Assembly (NCBI GenBank): GCA_001429255.1
Contig: LMJI01000001.1
Coordinates: 124,001-188,000 of the forward strand
Source: Cellulomonas sp. Root930
GTDB taxonomy: Bacteria > Actinomycetota > Actinomycetes > Actinomycetales > Cellulomonadaceae
DNA length: 64,000 nucleotides
Direction of reading: 5' to 3'
Shown here in pieces: positions 38,347-47,084 of this stretch (within the stretch, counting starts at the first letter, position 1; every line of letters starts with the position of its first letter). A program made the position numbers and the translations under genes. The notes beneath the pieces are model-generated. The model was not told the origin of the DNA. It did no database searches and worked only from the letters and a program-made list of their open reading frames with translations.

Positions 38347-39326
38347 GGCCGTTCGAGCGCTCCTGTCACCGTGGCCCAGCCGCGCGTGATGCGCGCCGGT
38401 ACGCCGTCGTCGAAGGCGCCGCCCGGAAAGGCTCCCACAAGTGTCGCGGCGGAGTCCGAGGACTGCGAGCCGACGACCTGCACGACCGTCCCGTCCGCCT
38501 GCCAGACGACGTGCCACGGCTCGAACGAGAGCACGTAGACCTCACGTCCGCCGACCTCGGCGGTCGGCGCACCGGCCAGCGCGGTCGTGTCGAGGCGGCC
38601 CTGCTGCTCGGTGACCACGAGCGAGGTGTCGTCCGGTCCGAGCACGTCGATCTCGAGCACCCGGGAGTCGTCGCCGGACCAGCGCACCGCGGTGACCGAC
38701 CAGCCGTCGGGCAGCTCGGACGGGAACGACCAGGCGTGCGACCGCAGCCACGTGACGGTCTCGCCCGTGGTGTCGGCGACGGGCACGGTCGAGGAGCCCA
38801 GCTCGCCGGCCCCCGAGGACGGGTCCACGGTGATCGCCTGGCCGAGCAGCCCGAGGTCCACCCCGGGGTGCATGGTGGGCACGACGTCGGGACGCTCGCC
38901 GAGCACGAAGAGCATCGCCGCGACCGCACCGACGCCCGCCATGGACCCGGCGGCGATGCGCACCGAGGACCGGCGGTGCCCGACGTCACCGCGCAGCGAG
39001 CCACCCGAGCGCCAGCCCCGGCTGCCGAGGCCGCCGCTGGCGACGCCGTAGGACGCGAGCTCGTCGCGGGTCTGCCGCACCGGCGGCGCGAACAGGTCCG
39101 CCGCCGACGGGTCGGGGCCGCAGCCGAGGGACAGGAGGCGCGCGGTCAGGTCGGGGGCCGGGGCGACCTCGTCGGCGGAGGCCAGTGCGCGGCGGGCCGC
39201 GCGGGACGCGGTGAGCTCGGCTGAGCACTCGGGGCAGACCGCGACGTGCGCGAGGGCCTTCTCGGTCTCCGCCACCGAGAGCTGCCCGTCGACCAGCGCG
39301 CTGATCCGCGACCCGAGGTGGCTCAT
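38343..39326 (-). CDS. rseA: zinc-finger anti-sigma factor with extracytoplasmic sensor domain
   Basis: A 327-residue protein. The N-terminus has the ZAS/zf-HC2 motif [12 protein letters not shown], in which H-x3-C-x2-C binds zinc and holds the cognate sigma factor. A single membrane helix near 115-140 follows, then about 180 residues outside the membrane that resemble a MucB/RseB-like sensor region. It should hold SigE inactive until envelope stress triggers release, probably by proteolysis. The gene is four bases overlapped with sigE upstream and htrA downstream. Confidence 0.87.
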   Translation of the reverse strand: MSHLGSRISALVDGQLSVAETEKALAHVAVCPECSAELTASRAARRALASADEVAPAPDLTARLLSLGCGPDPSAADLFAPPVRQTRDELASYGVASGGLGSRGWRSGGSLRGDVGHRRSSVRIAAGSMAGVGAVAAMLFVLGERPDVVPTMHPGVDLGLLGQAITVDPSSGAGELGSSTVPVADTTGETVTWLRSHAWSFPSELPDGWSVTAVRWSGDDSRVLEIDVLGPDDTSLVVTEQQGRLDTTALAGAPTAEVGGREVYVLSFEPWHVVWQADGTVVQVVGSQSSDSAATLVGAFPGGAFDDGVPARITRGWATVTGALERP

Positions 39327-39907
39327 CCGAGGACCGTCAGCGGTGAGGCGTCAGCGGGGTCGGCGGAGGCGAGGGCGTGCGGGGCGCGGTGCTCGAGGGA
39401 CACCCGCAGCCGCGCGCGAGCGCGGTGGATGCGGGAGCGGACGGTGCCCAGCTTGATGCCGAGCGTGACGGCGATCTCCTCGTAGGAGAGCCCCTCGATG
39501 TCGCAGAGGACGACGGCGGCTCGGTACTCCGGCGCCAGGTCGTCGAGGGCTCGCTGGATGTCCAGGTCGAGGTTGCCGTGCTCGAACGCGCGCTCCGGGG
39601 CACCCAGCTGGTCGCCCGAGGCGTAGCGCTCGGCGTCCTCGCCCATCGCGTCCATGCGGATGCGCTGCTTGCGGCGCGCCTGGTCGAGGAAGAGGTTGGT
39701 GGTGATGCGGTGCAGCCAGCCCTCGAACGTGCCGGGGGTGTAGGAGTGCAGCGAGCGGAACACGCGGACGAACGTCTCCTGCGTGAGGTCCTCGGCGTCG
39801 TGCTTGTTGCCCGTGAGGCGGTAGGCCAGCCGGTACACCCGCGCGGAGTGGTCGCGGACGATCTCCTCCCATGACGGTGCCTGCCAGGCGGCGGGCTGGG
39901 TGCTCAT
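39323..39907 (-). CDS. sigE: ECF sigma factor, SigE-type
   Basis: A 194-residue group 4 sigma factor. Region 2 (about 20-90: [33 protein letters not shown]) binds the -10 element, and region 4 (about 120-175: [32 protein letters not shown]) binds the -35. ATG 39907 is preferred, with GAGGAG nine bases upstream; ATG 39934 is possible. Directly following genes encode the anti-sigma factor, HtrA and then TatB, the envelope-stress set. An upstream GGAAC/CGTT pair indicates that it drives its own operon. Confidence 0.94.
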   Translation of the reverse strand: MSTQPAAWQAPSWEEIVRDHSARVYRLAYRLTGNKHDAEDLTQETFVRVFRSLHSYTPGTFEGWLHRITTNLFLDQARRKQRIRMDAMGEDAERYASGDQLGAPERAFEHGNLDLDIQRALDDLAPEYRAAVVLCDIEGLSYEEIAVTLGIKLGTVRSRIHRARARLRVSLEHRAPHALASADPADASPLTVLG

Positions 39908-39979
39908 GGGGTCGGTCTCCTCGGTGCGTGCCATCGTGCTCCAGTGTCCCAGGTGGAACTGTGAGCCTCGAACGCTAGG

Positions 39980-40005
39980 AACGCCTACGGCGGGCGAGAA
40001 GTTCC
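39980..40005 (-). promoter_or_regulatory. SigE-type autoregulated promoter
   Basis: On the minus strand GGAAC (40005-40001) is followed, after 17 bases, by CGTT (39983-39980). GGAAC with CGTT at this distance is the known SigE-class -35/-10 pattern of actinobacteria. It lies 73 bases upstream of ATG 39907. Confidence 0.65.
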
Positions 40006-40053
40006 GCTGGTAGCGGAGGCCCCCGCCTCCCGCACCCGCCCCGAGGGCGCGAC

Positions 40054-40059
40054 TACGCT
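40054..40059 (+). promoter_or_regulatory. -10 box of the O-methyltransferase gene
   Basis: TACGCT precedes an expected start at about 40066. The mRNA would have a leader of roughly 40 bases carrying AGGAGG at 40095-40100. This is divergent from sigE. Confidence 0.45.
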
Positions 40060-40105
40060 GGCCGCGACCGTTGCACCAGCCCGTCATCCGCCCCAGGAGG
40101 CAGCC

Positions 40106-40738
40106 ATCTCCACCGACAAGGCCCAGAGCTGGGTCTACTGCGAGGAGTTCCTGCAGGAGGACGACATCGTGCTGCGCGCCCGTGAGCGTGCCGCGCAGCT
40201 GGGGTGCACACCGGTCCTGCCCGGGTCCGGCGCCGCCCTGAGCGTGCTGGCCGCCGCCGTCGCGGCCCGTGCCGTGGTCGAGATCGGCACCGGCGCCGGC
40301 GTCGGCTCCCTCTACCTGCTCCGCGGCATGCCTGCGGACGGCGTGCTCACCACCATCGACCTCGAGGTCGAGCACCAGCGCGCCGCCAAGGAGGCGTTCG
40401 CGGAGGAGCGCGTCAAGCCCACCCGCACGCGCACCATCTCCGGCCGCGCCCTCGACGTCGTGCCGCGGCTCACCGACGGCGGCTACGACCTGGTGTTCGT
40501 CGACGCCGACAAGGAGAACTACCCGGGCTACGTCGAGCAGGCCGTGCGCCTGCTGCGGCCCGGCGGCGTGCTCGCCGTGGACAACGCCCTGTGGCACGAC
40601 CGCGTGGCGGACCCCGCCCGGCGCGACGAGACCACGACCACCATCCGCGAGGTCGGCCGCATCGTCCGCGCCGACGACCGCCTGCTGCCGGCCCTGCTGC
40701 CCACCGGTGACGGCCTGCTGGTCGCGGTCAAGCGCTGA
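40106..40738 (+). CDS. SAM-dependent O-methyltransferase, apparent ATC start
   Basis: A 210-residue class I methyltransferase of the COMT/CaiE group: [14 protein letters not shown] binds SAM, TTIDLE and FVDADKENY carry the acidic and metal residues, and [10 protein letters not shown] follows. The substrate is unknown; family members methylate catechols and other small phenols. The first ATG/GTG/TTG in frame (GTG 40169) is 21 codons inside conserved N-terminal sequence, including [14 protein letters not shown] perfect AGGAGG at 40095-40100 lies 5 bases before ATC 40106, and the codons from there read STDKAQS. This strongly suggests initiation at ATC. M. tuberculosis also has an O-methyltransferase divergent from sigE. 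Confidence 0.85.
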   Translation: MSTDKAQSWVYCEEFLQEDDIVLRARERAAQLGCTPVLPGSGAALSVLAAAVAARAVVEIGTGAGVGSLYLLRGMPADGVLTTIDLEVEHQRAAKEAFAEERVKPTRTRTISGRALDVVPRLTDGGYDLVFVDADKENYPGYVEQAVRLLRPGGVLAVDNALWHDRVADPARRDETTTTIREVGRIVRADDRLLPALLPTGDGLLVAVKR

Positions 40739-41879
40739 CGCGGTACGGCCGGAAGAAGTCGCGCAGCTCCTGCGCGTAGAGCTCCGGCTCCTCGATCGGC
40801 GCGAAGTGCCCGCCCCGTGGCGGCTCCGTGACCCGGACGACGTTCGCCGTGCGGTCCAGCCACGCGCGCGGCGGCCGGACGAGGTCGCCGGGGAACAGGG
40901 AGAAGCCGGACGGCACCTCGACGCGGCGGGCGTGCTGCTCGGGCGCGATCGCGGAATTGGCGCGGTACATGCGCATCGACGAGCCGATCGTGCCGGTGAG
41001 CCAGTAGATCGTCAGGTTCGTGAGCACCTCGTCGAGCGTGAGGCTCCGGTCGCTCCAGGACCGGAGCTTCTCGACGATCCACGCGGCGAGCCCCGCGGGT
41101 GAGTCGGTGAGCCCGACGGCGGCCGTCTGCGGCTTGGTGCGGTGCATCGCGGCGTACGCGCCCTCCGACCCGCCCCACGCGGCGGCACCCGCGAGGAAGT
41201 CGCGCTCCTCGGGCGCGAGGGTCGCCGGGTCCCCCGTGAAGACCGGCAGGCCCCCGTCGGTGCGGTGGACGGCGACGACGCGGTCGGGGTGGTCGAGCGC
41301 AAGGAACCGGCTGACCCCGCTGCCGATGTCCCCGCCCGCCGCGCCGAACCGTTCGTAGCCGAGGACGGTCATCAGCCGGGCCCACAGGCCGGCCACGGCG
41401 ACCGTGTCGAGCGCCGGACCGGTCGGGCGGTCGGAGTACCCGTAGCCCGGCATGTCCGGGACCACGACGTCGAACGCGTCCGCGGGGTCCCCGCCGTGGG
41501 CGCCCGGGTCAGTGAGCAGCGCGATCACCTGGCTGTACCGCCAGAACGAGTCCGGCCAGCCGTGGCTGAGGACCAGCGGCAGCACCGGCCCGCTCGGCGC
41601 GACCGCGCGCGCGTGCACGTAGTGGATCCCCAGCCCGGCGAGGGAGACCCGGAAGTGCGGCAGCCGAGAGAGCGCCGCCTCCTGCGCGGGCCAGTCGAAC
41701 CCGTCCGCCCAGTACGCGACGAGCTCTCGCAGGGAGGCGACGTCCGTCCCGAGCGACCAGCCCGCATCCTCCGGTGCATCCGGCCAGCGCGTCGCGCGCA
41801 GGCGGGAGCGCAGGTCCGCCAGTGCGGCGGGGTCGGTGTGCAGGGTGAACGGCTCGGGGCGGGGCGGCACGTCCGGCAT
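40728..41879 (-). CDS. epoxide hydrolase (alpha/beta hydrolase with EHN domain)
   Basis: A 383-residue enzyme. Residues 1-110 are the epoxide-hydrolase N-terminal domain ([17 protein letters not shown]). The alpha/beta-hydrolase core has the oxyanion HGWPDSFW motif, the Asp nucleophile in GGDIGSGV and the terminal catalytic His in GGHFAPIE. It opens epoxides to diols; the natural substrate is not clear. ATG 41879 is set by a TAGGCT box 7 bases upstream, so translation starts with a leaderless message. Its stop overlaps the convergent methyltransferase by 11 bases. Confidence 0.9.
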   Translation of the reverse strand: MPDVPPRPEPFTLHTDPAALADLRSRLRATRWPDAPEDAGWSLGTDVASLRELVAYWADGFDWPAQEAALSRLPHFRVSLAGLGIHYVHARAVAPSGPVLPLVLSHGWPDSFWRYSQVIALLTDPGAHGGDPADAFDVVVPDMPGYGYSDRPTGPALDTVAVAGLWARLMTVLGYERFGAAGGDIGSGVSRFLALDHPDRVVAVHRTDGGLPVFTGDPATLAPEERDFLAGAAAWGGSEGAYAAMHRTKPQTAAVGLTDSPAGLAAWIVEKLRSWSDRSLTLDEVLTNLTIYWLTGTIGSSMRMYRANSAIAPEQHARRVEVPSGFSLFPGDLVRPPRAWLDRTANVVRVTEPPRGGHFAPIEEPELYAQELRDFFRPYRVSA

Positions 41880-41886
41880 GCCGCTC

Positions 41887-41892
41887 AGCCTA
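41887..41892 (-). promoter_or_regulatory. leaderless -10 box of epoxide hydrolase
   Basis: TAGGCT on the minus strand lies 7 bases before ATG 41879, which fixes this start against longer in-frame possibilities. Confidence 0.55.
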
Positions 41893-41942
41893 GGGCGACG
41901 ATCCGCAGTGCTAGGGCGTGTGACACGGGCAACACCTGCGTG

Positions 41943-41971
41943 ATGACAAGCCTCGAGGGCGGTGCTAGCGT
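41943..41971 (+). promoter_or_regulatory. promoter of the secreted cutinase gene
   Basis: ATGACA (41943-41948), a 17-base spacer and TAGCGT (41966-41971) form a plausible housekeeping promoter. A TetR-type palindrome begins 4 bases after the -10. Confidence 0.6.
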
Positions 41972-41975
41972 GGCA

Positions 41976-41993
41976 AAACCGACCGGTCGGTTT
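41976..41993. promoter_or_regulatory. TetR-family operator upstream of the cutinase
   Basis: AAACCGACCGGTCGGTTT is a perfect 18-base palindrome whose CCGACCGGTCGG core resembles widespread TetR-family sites. It covers the expected transcription start, so a bound repressor would block initiation. No tetR gene lies within this window, so the controller is encoded elsewhere. Confidence 0.8.
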
Positions 41994-42055
41994 GTGTAGG
42001 AACGCCTGCGGGCACGTCCGTCCGCGGGCTCCACCCCGAGAGAGGACACACCGTC

Positions 42056-42928
42056 GTGACATCTCTGAGCTCGTGGCGCCGAGCCGTCGCCACCACACTC
42101 CTGACCACCACGCTCGTCGTCGGGAGCATCGCCGCTCCGGCCGTCGCCGCGGACAACCCCTACCAGCGGGGCCCGGAACCCAGCAGGAGCAGCATCGAAG
42201 CCGCCCGCGGCGCGTTCGCCGTCGCGCAGACGTCGGTCTCCCGGTACCTCGTCACCGGTTTCGGCGGAGGCACCATCTACTACCCGACCGACCAGTCCCA
42301 GGGCACGTTCGGCGCCGTCGTCGTCTCGCCCGGGTACACGGCACGGCAGTCGAGCATCGCGTGGCTCGGCCCGCGCCTCGCGTCCCAGGGCTTCGTCGTG
42401 CTCACCATCGACACCACGACCGTCTACGACCAGCCGGCCTCGCGCGGTGACCAGCTGCTCGCGGCCGTCGACTACCTGACCCAGCGAAGCTCCGTCACCG
42501 GGCGGGTCGACGCCGGCCGGGTGGCCGTCATGGGTCACTCGATGGGCGGCGGGGGCACGCTCGAGGCCGTCAAGGACCGCCCGACCCTCAAGGCGGCGAT
42601 CCCGCTGACCCCCTGGAACGCGGACAAGACCTGGCCGGAGGTCACCACGCCCACCCTGGTGATCGGGGCGGAGAACGACTCCATCGCGCCCGTGGCGTCG
42701 CACGCCCGGCCGTTCTACCAGACGCTTCCGTCGGCCACGCCTCGCACCTACCTGGAGCTGCGCGGGGCGAGCCACTTCGCACCGAACTCCGCGAACACCG
42801 CGATCGCCTCGTCCTCGATCTCGTGGCTCAAGCGGTTCGTGGACGGTGACACCCGGTACACGCAGTTCCTCTGCCCGGGACCGTCCGGCTCGGCGTACTC
42901 CGCGGTGAGCACGAGCTGCCCGTTCTGA
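42056..42928 (+). CDS. secreted cutinase / polyester (PET) hydrolase-like enzyme
   Basis: A 290-residue secreted alpha/beta hydrolase with an AVA-A signal-peptide end near residue 31. The mature part begins [11 protein letters not shown], the same way as the Thermobifida cutinases and the compost cutinase LCC. Conserved features: SPGYTA with oxyanion Tyr94, nucleophile Ser162 in GHSMGGGG with Met163, TPW with Trp187, Asp208 in ENDS, His240 in [21 protein letters not shown] and a C-terminal Cys273-Cys288 disulfide. Family members hydrolyse cutin and synthetic polyesters. Residue 236 is Arg where the Thermobifida enzymes have the calcium-site Asp204, and the matching acidic tail residue is gone. 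GTG or ATG alternatives were not needed: ATG 42056 has a GAGAGG leader and follows the TetR operator. Confidence 0.93.
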   Translation: MTSLSSWRRAVATTLLTTTLVVGSIAAPAVAADNPYQRGPEPSRSSIEAARGAFAVAQTSVSRYLVTGFGGGTIYYPTDQSQGTFGAVVVSPGYTARQSSIAWLGPRLASQGFVVLTIDTTTVYDQPASRGDQLLAAVDYLTQRSSVTGRVDAGRVAVMGHSMGGGGTLEAVKDRPTLKAAIPLTPWNADKTWPEVTTPTLVIGAENDSIAPVASHARPFYQTLPSATPRTYLELRGASHFAPNSANTAIASSSISWLKRFVDGDTRYTQFLCPGPSGSAYSAVSTSCPF

Positions 42929-42940
42929 CCTTCGGGCCGT

Positions 42941-42981
42941 GCACCCCGTGCCGTGACGAGACCCGTCACGGTGCGGGGTGC
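42941..42981. terminator. terminator between cutinase and pepA
   Basis: An 18-base stem (42941-42958 with 42964-42981) with a two-base central mismatch has a 5-base loop. It lies between convergent genes and should stop both. Confidence 0.75.
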
Positions 42982-42983
42982 GC

Positions 42984-44576
42984 TCAGCGCAGGTCGTCGA
43001 GGTACCGCAGCAGGAGGCGGGCGCCGAAGCCGGTCGCACCCTCGGTGACCTCGTGCTTGTCCGAGGTCGAGCGGGCAGGCCCGGCGATGTCGAGGTGCGC
43101 CCAGGTGCGCGCACCGACGAAGTGCCGCAGGAACAGCGCCGCGGTGATCGATCCGCCGCCGATGTGCTTGTCGACCGGCACGTGCCGCAGGTCGGCGACG
43201 TCGGAGTGCACGGCCTCCTCGTACTCCTCGACCAAGGGCATGTGCCAGGCCAGCTCACCGGACGCGACGCCGGCCGCCTCCAGGGCGGTCACCAGCTCGT
43301 CGTCCGCCGAGTAGAGCGCGGCGTGCTGCTTGCCGAGGCCCAGGGTCGCGGCGCCGGTGAGCGTGGCGACGTCGATGAGCACGTCCGGGTCCAGGGTGGC
43401 GTCCGCCCAGGCCAGCGCGTCGGCGAGGACCAGCCGGCCCTCGGCGTCGGTGTTGGCGATCTCGACGGTGGTCCCGCCCCACATCGTCAGGACGTCGCCG
43501 GGTCGGTAGGAGGCACCGCCGACGTGGTTCTCGGCGAGGGGCAGCACGGCCGTGACCCGGTGGGCGACGCCCGCGGCGGCGGCACCGAGCACCGTGGCCA
43601 GCGCCACGGCGGCACCGGTCATGTCGGTCTTCATCGGGACCATGGCCTCGCGCGGCTTGATCGAGATGCCGCCCGTGTCGAACGTGATCCCCTTGCCGAC
43701 GACGACGACGTGCTTGCCGCCGGCGTTCGTGGGCGTGTACGACACGGTGACCAGCCGGGGCGGCGACGCCGAGCCGGCGCCGACCGCGAGGATGCCCCCG
43801 AAGCCCTCCGCGGCGAGCTCGCGCGGGCTGCGGACCGTGACCTCGAGGCCGGCCTTCGTCGCCAGGTGCTTGGCCTGGTCCGCCAGCCACGCCGGTGTCT
43901 TGGTGCTGGCGGGGGTGGTCGCCAGGTCCCGGACCAGCCAGGTGGCAGCGGCAGCGGTGTGGCCCTCCGCGACCGCGGCGGTGGGTCGCATGCCGTCGCG
44001 CCCCAGCAGGACCAGCTCTGCCGCCCCGCGGGCCGGGGAGCCCGAGGTGGCCGCCGTCGGCGGGACGTACGCGGCGAGCAGGTAGCCCTCGGCGACGGCT
44101 CGCGCCGCCGTGGCAGCCGTCGAGTCGTCCTGGGCGGCCTCGGCCCCGAGCGTCGTGACGACGCGGCGCAGCCCGCGCGTCGACCGCGCGAGTGCGGCAC
44201 CGGCACGGCGCAGGTCGACGGGACGGCCGGAGCCGACGCCCACCAGCACGAGCCGCGGCGGGAGTCCCGACCACGGCAGGGTCACCGACGAGCCGACCGG
44301 CCGGGGCAGCTGGAGGACGTAGATGTCCCCCGCCGCGCCCGTCAGCCGTGCGCGCTCGCCGATCTCGGCCAGGTCGACCCCGTACCGCGCCGCGGCCTCG
44401 GCGGTCCCCTGGAGCGGGCGCAGCGCATCGTCGCCCGCACGCGCAGGTGCCACGGGAACCGCGACCGCGTCGGTCGAGCCGTCGGTCAGCAGCGTCGTCG
44501 TCGCGATGCTGCCGCCGTCGACGGTCACCGCCGGGGGCGTGCGACCGATCGAGGAGCTCGTGCTGACCCGTGCCAT
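42984..44576 (-). CDS. pepA: leucyl aminopeptidase (M17)
   Basis: A 530-residue M17 metallopeptidase. The N-terminal regulatory domain (1-200) is variable. GKGITFDTGGISIKP and MKTDMTGAAV give the catalytic Lys and the metal Asp, and the signature NTDAEGRLVLAD carries the other metal ligands (Asp, Glu). It removes N-terminal leucine and other residues in the cytoplasm. It is only three bases from the DUF3117 gene on the same strand, so the two form an operon. Confidence 0.95.
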   Translation of the reverse strand: MARVSTSSSIGRTPPAVTVDGGSIATTTLLTDGSTDAVAVPVAPARAGDDALRPLQGTAEAAARYGVDLAEIGERARLTGAAGDIYVLQLPRPVGSSVTLPWSGLPPRLVLVGVGSGRPVDLRRAGAALARSTRGLRRVVTTLGAEAAQDDSTAATAARAVAEGYLLAAYVPPTAATSGSPARGAAELVLLGRDGMRPTAAVAEGHTAAAATWLVRDLATTPASTKTPAWLADQAKHLATKAGLEVTVRSPRELAAEGFGGILAVGAGSASPPRLVTVSYTPTNAGGKHVVVVGKGITFDTGGISIKPREAMVPMKTDMTGAAVALATVLGAAAAGVAHRVTAVLPLAENHVGGASYRPGDVLTMWGGTTVEIANTDAEGRLVLADALAWADATLDPDVLIDVATLTGAATLGLGKQHAALYSADDELVTALEAAGVASGELAWHMPLVEEYEEAVHSDVADLRHVPVDKHIGGGSITAALFLRHFVGARTWAHLDIAGPARSTSDKHEVTEGATGFGARLLLRYLDDLR

Positions 44577-44578
44577 CG

Positions 44579-44746
44579 TCAGCTGACGACGGACGTCAGG
44601 GCCTCACCCAGCTCCGCGGCCTCGGTCGCGTTGAGCTCGACCACCAGCCGTCCACCGCCCTCGAGCGGCACGCGCATCACGATGCCGCGCCCCTCCTTCG
44701 TGACCTCGAGCGGGCCGTCACCGGTCCTCGGCTTCATCGCGGCCAT
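44579..44746 (-). CDS. DUF3117 small conserved protein
   Basis: A 55-residue protein, MAAMKPRTGDGPLEVTKEG at the start, with the DUF3117 pattern of actinobacteria. No function is known. The M. tuberculosis homologue is Rv1211. ATG 44746 follows AAGGAGAGG. Its stop is two bases before the leucyl aminopeptidase start, so the two are cotranscribed. The 191-base gap upstream of it holds a TAGGAT -10-like box at 44844-44849 and nothing else obvious. Confidence 0.9.
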   Translation of the reverse strand: MAAMKPRTGDGPLEVTKEGRGIVMRVPLEGGGRLVVELNATEAAELGEALTSVVS

Positions 44747-44937
44747 GCGGGGCCTCTCCTTCAGCTCGTGCGTCCGGTGCGCGACTCGTGGGGGCGTTTT
44801 CACGCACCCCACGTCGGCCTCGTCTACCGGTTGTCCGCGGTCCATCCTAGTTCACCCGAGGCCCCTCACCTGTCCCGATGCCGGTCAGGCCACCGATCGG
44901 ACGTACGTCCAGTCCGCTCTCGGGGGTCGGCGACCGG

Positions 44938-46188
44938 TCACGGCGGCCAGTCGGCCACCGGGTTGGCGTGCCACATCTGCCGGACCCACAGCACCTGGAG
45001 CCCGAGCATGAGGACGACGACCGCGCCGAACCACCACCGCCGAGCCGCCGGAGGCCGCGTGACGACACCGGCGGTGACTGCAGCGAGGGGGAACGCCAGC
45101 AGGAGGAACCGGGCGAGGCTGCTGCCCGGCTCGACGACCGCGGCGATGTAGACGATGTAGGCGGCGGCCCATGCGTGCAGCTCGTTGCCCAGGCGCCAGG
45201 CGGCGGGCACGACGAGCACCGCGATCACGAGCGCGAAGCCGGAGACCACCACGAGCAGCGCGCGCGGGCCGAACCAGAACTGCGGCACGTAGAACCAGCC
45301 GCCGAACGGTGCGACCTCGGGGACGCCGCGCCACGCCTCCTGCGTCTGCAGGTACCCGTCCGGCACACCGGTCGCCCAGCCGCAGATGGCGGGCCACAGG
45401 AAGCCCGACGCGGCCGACAGGAGCGTCAGCGCCCCCAGCCCCACGCCCGTGCGCCACGTCCAGGTGTCCGTCCCGCGCCGCGCGGACCACCAGCGGACCG
45501 CGGCGTGCACCACGACGACCGCGGCCATCGGCAGCGCGACCGCCCGCGTGAACCCCAGCGCCACGACGACGAGCGCCATCCACCCGTAGTCGCGCCGGAT
45601 GAGCAGGAGCAGCGCGCTCGCGATGAGCAGCAGGGCGAGCGCCTCGGTGTACGCGACCTGCAGGACCGCGGCGGTCGGGAACACGCTGACCAGGGCGACC
45701 GAGGCGAGCGGGAGCCCTGGCCGGGCGGCGACGGCCCGCGGTGCGCCCCGCACCACGGTCTGGTGGATCGCCAGGACCGCACCCGCGCCGAGCACCAGCG
45801 CCAGCAGGGGCGCGACGACGTCCCACGAGCCGCCCGTCAGCTGCATGAGCCCACGCGCAAGCATCGGGAAGAGCGGGAAGAAGGCCCAGGCGTTCTGCTG
45901 GACGAGCCCGTTCTCCCCGCGCGGCAGCTCGGCCGGGTACCCGTTCTCCGCGACGTTGCGGTACCAGGAGCCGTCGAACATGAAACCCACGTACGGGAAG
46001 TAGTCCGGGTGCTCGGCGGTCCACGGGTTCTGCGCCTGGACGCTCGCCACCCAGAGAAACACGACGGTCGTGAACAGCCGCGCGGCCGCGTACACGGCGA
46101 GCACCTGGACCCACCAGGGCCGGCTCACCGTCCAGGCCCACGCGCCTGCCGTCGCCGGTTCCGGGGCAGCCTCCCGCACCTCGCTCAC
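44938..46188 (-). CDS. PIG-V-like integral membrane mannosyltransferase
   Basis: A 416-residue membrane protein of about nine to ten helices. DGSWYRNVAENGYP resembles the GT-C catalytic loop, with the DxD-type acidic residue near the first outer loop, and FPLFPML follows. This is the pattern of the PIG-V (GPI mannosyltransferase 2) and related polyprenol-phosphate-mannose-using GT-C enzymes. It probably adds mannose to a lipid or protein on the outer face of the membrane. The GTG start overlaps the folP stop by four bases. In M. tuberculosis this position is held by gpgS, a glucosyl-phosphoglycerate synthase, which is absent here. Confidence 0.75.
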   Translation of the reverse strand: MSEVREAAPEPATAGAWAWTVSRPWWVQVLAVYAAARLFTTVVFLWVASVQAQNPWTAEHPDYFPYVGFMFDGSWYRNVAENGYPAELPRGENGLVQQNAWAFFPLFPMLARGLMQLTGGSWDVVAPLLALVLGAGAVLAIHQTVVRGAPRAVAARPGLPLASVALVSVFPTAAVLQVAYTEALALLLIASALLLLIRRDYGWMALVVVALGFTRAVALPMAAVVVVHAAVRWWSARRGTDTWTWRTGVGLGALTLLSAASGFLWPAICGWATGVPDGYLQTQEAWRGVPEVAPFGGWFYVPQFWFGPRALLVVVSGFALVIAVLVVPAAWRLGNELHAWAAAYIVYIAAVVEPGSSLARFLLLAFPLAAVTAGVVTRPPAARRWWFGAVVVLMLGLQVLWVRQMWHANPVADWPP

Positions 46189-47084
46189 GCCAGCCCCCTG
46201 ACCGCCCGGGCGGGGGGTCGGTCCCCGCGGATGGACGCGACCATATCGAGGGTGCGCCGGGTCGCGCGCACGTCGTGCGCCCGGAACACCCGGGCACCGA
46301 GCCACGCGGCCACCGCGGTCGCGGCGAGCGTGCCCTCGAGGCGCTCCTCGGCGGGCAGGTCGAGGGTCTCCCCCACGAAGTCCTTGCGCGACAAGGCCAT
46401 GAGGACGGGGAAGCCGAGCGAGACGAGGGCCTCGGTGCACCGGACCAGGTGCAGGGAGTGCCACGTGTTCTTGCCGAAGTCGTGCGTCGGGTCCACCAGC
46501 ACGCTCGCGGGATCGATGCCGAGCGAGACGGCCCGCTGCGCCGCGGCCGACACCGTGCGGACGACGTCGTCGAGCACGCCGTCCAGGGGCACCGGGCCCG
46601 GGTACTCGACCCGGAACGGGTCGGTGCGGGGGCGGGCGCCACCCGTGTGCGAGCAGACGATCCCGAGGCCACGCTCCGCCGCGACCTCCATGAGCGCCGG
46701 GTCGTGCCCCGCCCACGTGTCGTTGATCAGGTCGACGCCCTCGTCGGCGGCCGCGCGCGCCACCTCCGCGCGCCAGGTGTCGACGCTGACCAGCAGGTCC
46801 GGGTGACGGGCGCGAACTCTCCTGACCAGCGGGATCACGCGGGCGATCTCCTCGTCGACCTCCACCCGCGGTCCGCGGCCGGCCCGCACACCGCCGAGGT
46901 CGACGATGTCGGCGCCCTGGTCGGCAGCCCGCGCGACCGCCTCGTCGGCCGACGAGTCGTCGTGCCGGGCCGGCGCGTAGAACGAGTCCGGCGTCCGGTT
47001 GACGACCGCCATGACGACCGGCCGGTCGGGCCCGATCTCGCGCCCGCGGAGGCGGAGGACCGCACCGGCCGGTGGGGTCGTCAC
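46185..47084 (-). CDS. folP: FolP2-like dihydropteroate synthase homologue
   Basis: A 299-residue TIM-barrel protein of the dihydropteroate synthase family. NRTPDSFYAP replaces the NVTPDSFSDGG of true DHPS, and VDLGGVRAGRG, INDTWAG, SHTGG and VDPTHDFGKNT follow. The NRTPDSFY version is the mycobacterial FolP2 group, reported not to be an active DHPS, so I would not assume folate synthesis. GTG 47084 overlaps the LOG gene stop by four bases. It is translationally coupled to LOG upstream and the mannosyltransferase downstream. Confidence 0.85.
   Translation of the reverse strand: MTTPPAGAVLRLRGREIGPDRPVVMAVVNRTPDSFYAPARHDDSSADEAVARAADQGADIVDLGGVRAGRGPRVEVDEEIARVIPLVRRVRARHPDLLVSVDTWRAEVARAAADEGVDLINDTWAGHDPALMEVAAERGLGIVCSHTGGARPRTDPFRVEYPGPVPLDGVLDDVVRTVSAAAQRAVSLGIDPASVLVDPTHDFGKNTWHSLHLVRCTEALVSLGFPVLMALSRKDFVGETLDLPAEERLEGTLAATAVAAWLGARVFRAHDVRATRRTLDMVASIRGDRPPARAVRGLA

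Noticed and set aside
46185-47084. Canonical folate-pathway dihydropteroate synthase
   Set aside because: The NRTPDSFY motif and gene context point to the FolP2 group; kept as FolP-like only.
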